A stretch of 7,377 nucleotides of DNA from Planctomycetota bacterium (GTDB lineage: Bacteria; Planctomycetota; Phycisphaerae; Sedimentisphaerales; SM23-30): contig JAKJEP010000169.1 in the NCBI GenBank assembly GCA_022705365.1, positions 1 to 7,377 of the forward strand, in the 5' to 3' direction. A model generated the notes under the pieces. It was not told where the DNA came from and did not search any database. It saw only the letters and a program-made list of their open reading frames with translations. This document shows positions 1 through 4,600 of this stretch, piece by piece; the stretch's first letter is position 1; each line of letters begins with the position of its first letter. Both the position numbers and the translations under genes were made by a program.

Positions 1-2
1 CC

Positions 3-461
3 TATCAGCTTTTCAGTGTGGACGCCGAAACCTATGCCGCCGTCGCGCGGGAGGCAATCACCGGCCTGACAGGAACCATCGATCCAAACCAGACCGAACC
101 GGCCGGCCCCTACGCCAACTGCGAAAAGGCCCGGCAGTTTCGCTACTTTGCCGGCCTGGTCCTCCAGCAGGCAAAGGAATATGCCTCTGCCGCCGCTATG
201 TTTGCGGCCGTACCGCGGGAGGATGCGAATAAATTGGCTGCGGAGTATTATGCCATCCTTTGCAAGATCAAACCCCCTCCCCCGCCGCCGAACATTATAC
301 GCAGTTCACAACCGCCCTGCAGAACCTGCTGGCCCTGTGGAAAAATCAGCCGCCCGACGCCGCCATCGATCCCGGCCGCCGCGCCATCGCCGTCAAGGCG
401 GCAACGCTGCTGGCGAAATTGTATCTGGAGTGCGATCCCCCCCAACCGCGGGAAGCAATAG
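3..461 (+). CDS. TPR-like helical protein, upstream part (5' partial, frameshifted)
   Basis: The frame is open from the left edge, so the true start lies outside the window. Up to about base 270-284 it reads as a normal alpha-helical protein, with a TPR-like helix pair (FRYFAGLVLQQAKEYASAAA followed by MFAAVP, bases 138-216) and an Ala/Tyr-rich helix ending at AAEYYAILCKIK. After the C-rich stretch the same frame turns into low-complexity Pro/Arg/Ser/Cys sequence up to a TAG at 459-461, which looks like out-of-frame reading. Plausible helical coding resumes in the -1 frame at the same point. I therefore infer that this is the N-terminal portion of the gene continuing to 1234, and that residues after about base 284 in this frame are not native. 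The family is not recognised beyond TPR-like; a role as a scaffold or in protein-protein contacts would be only a guess. Confidence 0.6.
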   Translation, partial: YQLFSVDAETYAAVAREAITGLTGTIDPNQTEPAGPYANCEKARQFRYFAGLVLQQAKEYASAAAMFAAVPREDANKLAAEYYAILCKIKPPPPPPNIIRSSQPPCRTCWPCGKISRPTPPSIPAAAPSPSRRQRCWRNCIWSAIPPNRGKQ

Positions 462-1234
462 CGGTACTGGAACAATTCGGCTCGCTGGCTTCGGGCGAAG
501 AAATCCCTGCATCAGACCGCCGCAGCCTCTTCTTCCTCCAGATCCAATCGTATCTGCAACTGGGGCGAACCCGGGAAGCCGTTGCCTGCCTGCTCACCCG
601 GATAAAAGATGAACCGGCGGATGCCAATATCCAGCGGGCCGCCCTCCAGGCCCTGCAGCAGCAGGATCAGGAGATTCGTTCGCTACACGCGGAAGGAAAA
701 ACCAAGGAACTGACCGCCTGCCTGGCCGAATCGCTCCCGCTGGCCCAGGCCCTCTATTCTCAAATCGAACCCGACCAGCCGGAAAACACCCTCGCCGCCA
801 AACTCCTGCTGGAGCGAGCCTGCCTGCTGGCCGTCGCCGCCCCAGACCAGGCCACCCCCCTGCCGGAAAACGTGCATCAGCAAGCGGAAAGCCTGTTCAC
901 GGAACTGGCAAACCGGGAGAACGCCAGCCGCACCCTGTGGCTGGTCCGCTGCCAGGCCCTGTGGGAATACGCCCGGGGCGATTACCCGGCCGCCCAGCAA
1001 CTCTGGTATCAGATCCGCCAGGGCATAAACCGGGATCAGGACGAACTTTCCCATTATTACTGGTGGGAAGCACGCTACTTCGGACTCTGCTGCCTGTGGC
1101 ATCAGGGCCAGGGCGAGGAAGTCCTCCACATCCTCGAAGTGGACGAAAAAACCAACCCCGGCTCCCCCAGCCTCTGGAAACCGCGTCTGCTGGACCTCCA
1201 AAACCAAATCCGCTCCACTCCGCCAGCCAACTAA
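260..1234 (+). CDS. TPR-like helical protein, downstream part (C-terminal frame)
   Basis: This frame carries the C-terminal part of a soluble, Leu/Ala/Gln-rich alpha-helical protein and ends at TAA 1232-1234. Helix pairs resembling tetratricopeptide repeats lie at about residues 88-119 (SLFFLQIQSYLQLGRTREAV), 225-258 (LWEYARGDYPAAQQLW) and 265-296. They show the G-x-Y/x-x-A spacing seen in TPRs but not a clean consensus. No signal peptide, membrane segment or catalytic motif is visible. The formal start at 260 is a TTG with no evident ribosome binding site, and it overlaps coding sequence in the other frame. I therefore think it is not a real start and that this is the continuation of the gene entering from the left edge, displaced by one base. 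If it were translated alone it would be 324 residues. The C-terminus (RSTPPAN) looks natural. Function is unknown; TPR-like proteins usually mediate protein-protein contacts. Confidence 0.7.
   Translation: MQDQTPSPAAEHYTQFTTALQNLLALWKNQPPDAAIDPGRRAIAVKAATLLAKLYLECDPPQPREAIAVLEQFGSLASGEEIPASDRRSLFFLQIQSYLQLGRTREAVACLLTRIKDEPADANIQRAALQALQQQDQEIRSLHAEGKTKELTACLAESLPLAQALYSQIEPDQPENTLAAKLLLERACLLAVAAPDQATPLPENVHQQAESLFTELANRENASRTLWLVRCQALWEYARGDYPAAQQLWYQIRQGINRDQDELSHYYWWEARYFGLCCLWHQGQGEEVLHILEVDEKTNPGSPSLWKPRLLDLQNQIRSTPPAN
270..290 (+). other. Probable frameshift site in C-runs
   Basis: Two C5 runs (273-277 and 279-283), separated by a single T and followed by CCG repeats, sit exactly where convincing coding moves from the upstream frame to the -1 frame. 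One missing C would restore a single continuous reading frame. No canonical X-XXY-YYZ slippery heptamer is in register here, so a programmed shift is less likely than a mutation or a homopolymer base-call error. Confidence 0.6.
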
Positions 1235-1242
1235 AAGCCCGC

Positions 1243-1499
1243 TCTAGCCCGCATTTCTCACGGGATTTTGACAAATATATTGATAACTCCATGATTCAGA
1301 ATGCCGTATGTACCATCTTTCGGTTCACCGGCTTCGACCGTCTGTTTTTCAGCGCGAATGTTTGTCCGCCTTCGAGGCCGCAGGAGCTATCTTCCGCAGG
1401 CATATAAGTATATATGTTGAGGACAGATAGCGACGAGAACGAAGAAGGTGGGCAAAAAGGCCGCTGAAAATCGAAAGTCCGTGAGAAATGCGGGCTAGA
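1243..1499. mobile_element. MITE-like element with perfect 21-bp terminal inverted repeats
   Basis: Bases 1243-1263 and 1479-1499 are perfect reverse complements over 21 bases, beginning TCTAGCCCGC and bounding a 257-base noncoding segment. CTAG occurs at both outer tips (1244-1247 and 1495-1498). Because it is palindromic it could be part of the repeat or a 4-base target duplication. The segment begins 8 bases after the stop of the upstream gene and has no gene of its own. Much of the interior folds into an imperfect hairpin. This arrangement fits a small non-autonomous transposable element. A structured intergenic RNA or bidirectional terminator is the main alternative. The inverted repeats are certain; mobility is inference. 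I could not assign an IS family. Confidence 0.45.
1341..1477. other. Long imperfect hairpin inside the inverted-repeat element
   Basis: The arms pair around an AT-rich apex, CATATA (1401-1406) with TATATG (1411-1416) across a 4-base loop. Further uninterrupted or near-uninterrupted stretches are 1386-1392 with 1425-1431 (7 pairs), 1361-1373 with 1444-1456 (13 pairs, two of them G-U) and, after a one-base offset, 1346-1354 with 1462-1470 (9 pairs). Unpaired bulges separate them. The hairpin axis is offset from that of the outer 21-base repeats, with about 75 extra bases on the left side (about 1264-1340). It may be a decayed palindrome or an RNA fold; the G-U pairs would be tolerated in RNA on this strand. 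Confidence 0.5.
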
Positions 1500-1502
1500 C
1501 TA

Positions 1503-1538
1503 CATATCTCACAGGATTTTGACATATAATTCTATAAC
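1503..1538 (+). repeat. Degenerate direct copy of the element's left end
   Basis: Bases 1503-1538 match 1252-1287 in the same orientation at 29 of 36 positions without gaps. They share the core GGATTTTGACA and an AT-rich tail ending ATAAC. This copy begins 3 bases outside the right inverted repeat. It may be the end of a second, older element, or a binding motif present in two copies. Confidence 0.6.
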
Positions 1539-1557
1539 ATCGCCCAGCAAAAATAGC

Positions 1558-1586
1558 TTGCCTTGGCCGCCGGCATATGCTATAAT
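1558..1586 (+). promoter_or_regulatory. Candidate sigma70-type promoter for the large secreted protein
   Basis: TTGCCT at 1558-1563 (4 of 6 matches to TTGACA) is followed by a 17-base spacer and a perfect TATAAT at 1581-1586. The TATAAT is preceded by TGC, which makes an extended -10. Transcription would start near 1593, giving a leader of roughly 80 bases before the ATG at 1675. Two 8-base palindromes flank the -10: GCATATGC at 1573-1580 and TGTCGACA at 1594-1601. They could be operator sites but are short enough to occur by chance. The promoter is predicted from sequence only. Confidence 0.45.
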
Positions 1587-1674
1587 TGACGATTGTCGAC
1601 ATATATAAAGGAGCGATATTCCGATATAAATTCCTATAATTATTTATTAGGTAAATACTTACAAACTACTTTAC
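1587..1674 (+). other. AT-rich leader with a distant AAAGGAG and no proximal RBS
   Basis: This stretch between the predicted -10 and the ATG at 1675 is strongly AT-rich. The only Shine-Dalgarno-like sequence, AAAGGAG at 1607-1613, ends 61 bases before the start codon. No ATG, GTG or TTG follows it at a usable distance. An in-frame TAG at 1648-1650 closes the frame upstream, and no start codon lies between it and 1675, so the start choice is secure even without a nearby RBS. An 8-base palindrome TACATGTA (1672-1679) overlaps the start codon. No small gene was found here. Confidence 0.5.
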
Positions 1675-4600
1675 ATGTATCAAAAAAATCGAAAACTATT
1701 GCTGTTTCTATGTTTTTTCAGCTTTCTGCCAGCCTTTGCCCCTTCCGCCCTGGCTGACAGCGTGGTGGTCTTCAACGAGATCATGTACCACCCAGCCGCC
1801 AATGAGGATTTGCTGGAATGGATTGAATTTCACAACCAGATGGCGGTTCATGTGGATATGTCCCGCTGGTCGGTCCGCGGCGGGGTAAATTTTGTCTTTC
1901 CAGAAGGTACGATCATTCCCGGCGGCGGCTATCTGGTGCTGGCTGTCTCCCCGGCGGACCTCCAGGCTCAGAGCGGCTTTGCCGGCGCCTGCGGCCCCTG
2001 GCAGAGCGGGGACCGTCTTTCGAATTCGGGGGAAGAGCTAATTTTACGCAATAACGCCGGGCGGATTATGGATCAGATCACTTATGGTGACAGCGGCAGT
2101 TGGCCCGTCGCTTCCGATGGTTCAGGGGTATCGCTGGCCAAAAAAAATCCCGATTCGGCCAGCGAACCGGCCGAAAACTGGACTTCCAGCCCCCAGGTCG
2201 GCGGAACGCCGGGGGAGGAAAATTTCCCAACCGAAGCCCTGCTGGGGGATCCGCTTACGCTTTTGTCCATCGATGCCCTCTGGCGGTATAACCAGACCGG
2301 CAGCAATCTGGGAACCACCTGGTATCAAACCACCCACCCGGTCAACGGCACTACCTGGTTCCAGGGCCAGGGGCTGTTCGGACTGGCGGCCTCCGCCCTG
2401 CCGGAACCGATTCGTACCCCGCTTACAGTTTCCTCCTCGAAGATCACCTATTACTTTGAGACGGAATTTGATTTTACCGGCGATCCCGGGGCGGTTCAGC
2501 TTAATCTGAATCATATTATCGATGATGGTGCGGTGGTGTATCTGAATGGTACGGAGGTGTATCGCCGTTACCTGCCCGGCGGGACCATCGCCTATAACAC
2601 CTATGCCAGCCAGACGGTCCCGGATGCCGATTACAGCGGCGAGATACCGATTTCCCCGGCTGCGCTGATACAAGGTACCAATGTACTGTCTATAGAAGTC
2701 CATCAGGTAGAAAGATTCAACGTCACTGAGCCTACTTTGATAGAAGTCGGCGGGGATGACGGTTCCGGCGGAGTACCCGACAACCTGTCCCTGCAAAACG
2801 GCGCCGTTGCCTTTGCCAAAGACTGCCTGCCCGGCTTTCCCATTCATCAGATTGACCATCTTAACGACGGCAGCTATGGAAATAGTAACAGTTGGATTGC
2901 CAATTCATCCAATAGTTTTGCCGGCATCGACCTGAACGGCTCCTTTTCTATCGACCGCATCGCCTGGGGCCGGGCCAATGACAGCTCCTTTGCGGATCGC
3001 TGCCTGGGAACCTATGTCCTCCAGTACACCACCGTCACCCATCCCGACGAAACCACCCCCGACCCTGACTGGACCACCTTTCATACCGTTACCTATAACT
3101 ACTACACTCCTTTCCCGTATCTGCGGCATCTCTATCAGTTTCCGCCCCTCGAAAACGTAACGGGAATTCGCATTGTGGTCAGCGATTCATCCACCTGTAT
3201 CGATGAGATTGAAATTTATGAAGCGGATGCGGAGGATATTGTTTTCGGGGCCGAACTGAACTGCCGGGAAACCATCGATCCATACGGACCGGTGCGGATT
3301 AATGAAGTGGCGACGGCGGGTGCAGCTTCGTTCTGGGTGGAATTCATCAATAATAGTGAAGCCAGTATCGACCTGGAAGGGTATGTGCTGCGCTGTGCCG
3401 GCGAAACGAATGCAAGTTATATTTTTCCCAGCCAGCCCCTCGCGGCGGGCCAGCGTCTGGCGGTGGACGAATCGACGCTCGGATTTCATCCGGCGGATGA
3501 AGATAAGCTGTTTTTGTATCCACCCGGTCAAATGTCGGTGACGGATGCGGCCGTCGTCAAGAATTCCCTGCGGGCCAGGTTCCCCGAGGCAACCGGCAAC
3601 TGGCAGTACCCCGACAGCGCCACCCCCGGCGCCGCCAACAGCTTTGCCTTCCACGACGAAATCGTCATCAACGAAATCATGTACCATCCGCGCCCACTGC
3701 CGCCGGAGCCGGCGGTGCCGGGAACGTATGATACAACCACCCTGATTGCCATCGATAATGGTACTGCCTGGCGTTACAACCAGTCCGGCATTGATTTGGG
3801 ATCCGGCTGGTCTTCCGTGGCCCACCCGTCATGGCTGGAAGGGAAGGCTCTCCTGGCACGTGAAACGGCCGTCCTGCCGGAACCGATTCGTACAACTTTA
3901 ACGACTTCTTCCTCCCGGATTGTGTATTATTTTGAAACCGAATTTGAATTTACCGGAGATCCGGCCACTACCGAACTGCAATTGCGGCATATTATTGATG
4001 ATGGGGCGGTCTTTTATCTCAATGGCGTGGAAGTGCTCCGTTATAACCTGTCGGAAGGGGCTACGTTTGCCTCTCCGGCCGTTGACAACGCGGTGTATAG
4101 TGAGTATGAAACCATAGCCGCGGACAGCCTTGTCGTGGGTACCAACCGGCTTTCGGTCGAGGTGCGCCAGCAGAGTACTACCAGTTCCGATGTGGTTTTT
4201 GGGGTGGAACTACTGGCGGCCATCCAGATCACTCCGCCCATCCCAGCCCTGCCTTATCGCGAATCGGATGAGGAGTGGATCGAGTTGTATAATCGCAGCG
4301 ATCATGCCGTGAATCTGGCCGGATGGAAAATAAGGGATGGGATTGAGTTTGATTTCCCGCCCTCTACGGTCCTTGCCGCCAACAGTTACCTGGTTATCAC
4401 CCGCAACGCCGCGGACTTGCAGACGAAATTCCCGGGTATCGATATCCTGGGCGACTATAGCGGCCAACTGGCCAACGGCGGGGAAAACATTCAACTCATC
4501 GACGAAAACGGCAACATGGCTGATGAAGTCCGTTATTATGACGGAAGCCCATGGCCGGATTATGCCGACGGCTACAGCGCCAGCCTGGAACTACGCAATC

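Noticed and set aside
270..284. Programmed -1 ribosomal frameshift signal
   Set aside because: The codons in the entering frame (AAA CCC CCT CCC CCG) do not form a standard slippery heptamer, and no strong downstream pseudoknot was evident by eye.
683..1207. Antisense open frame of 174 codons across the TPR-like gene
   Set aside because: The sense strand has a continuous helical protein here. The antisense sequence is Gly-rich and lacks support.
1249..1269. Rho-independent terminator after the TPR-like gene
   Set aside because: CCCG/CGGG with a 9-base loop and ATTTT gives only a 4-pair stem, and the bases are better explained as part of the 21-base inverted repeat. The larger hairpin might still hinder transcription.
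1268..1296. TTGACA boxes (1268-1273 and 1519-1524) as promoters
   Set aside because: The first has only weak -10 candidates at 16-17 bases (CATGAT or ATGATT) and the second has none at the right spacing. Both TTGACA copies belong to the repeated element-end motif.
1235..1674. CRISPR array, tRNA or small protein gene in the intergenic region
   Set aside because: The repeats are few, partly inverted and not regularly spaced. No tRNA cloverleaf pattern was seen, and no start codon follows AAAGGAG at a usable distance.
2122..2859. Antisense open frame of 245 codons
   Set aside because: It is entirely opposite LTD1, module A1 and the start of the discoidin-like module in the sense frame. No domain or credible start context is visible.
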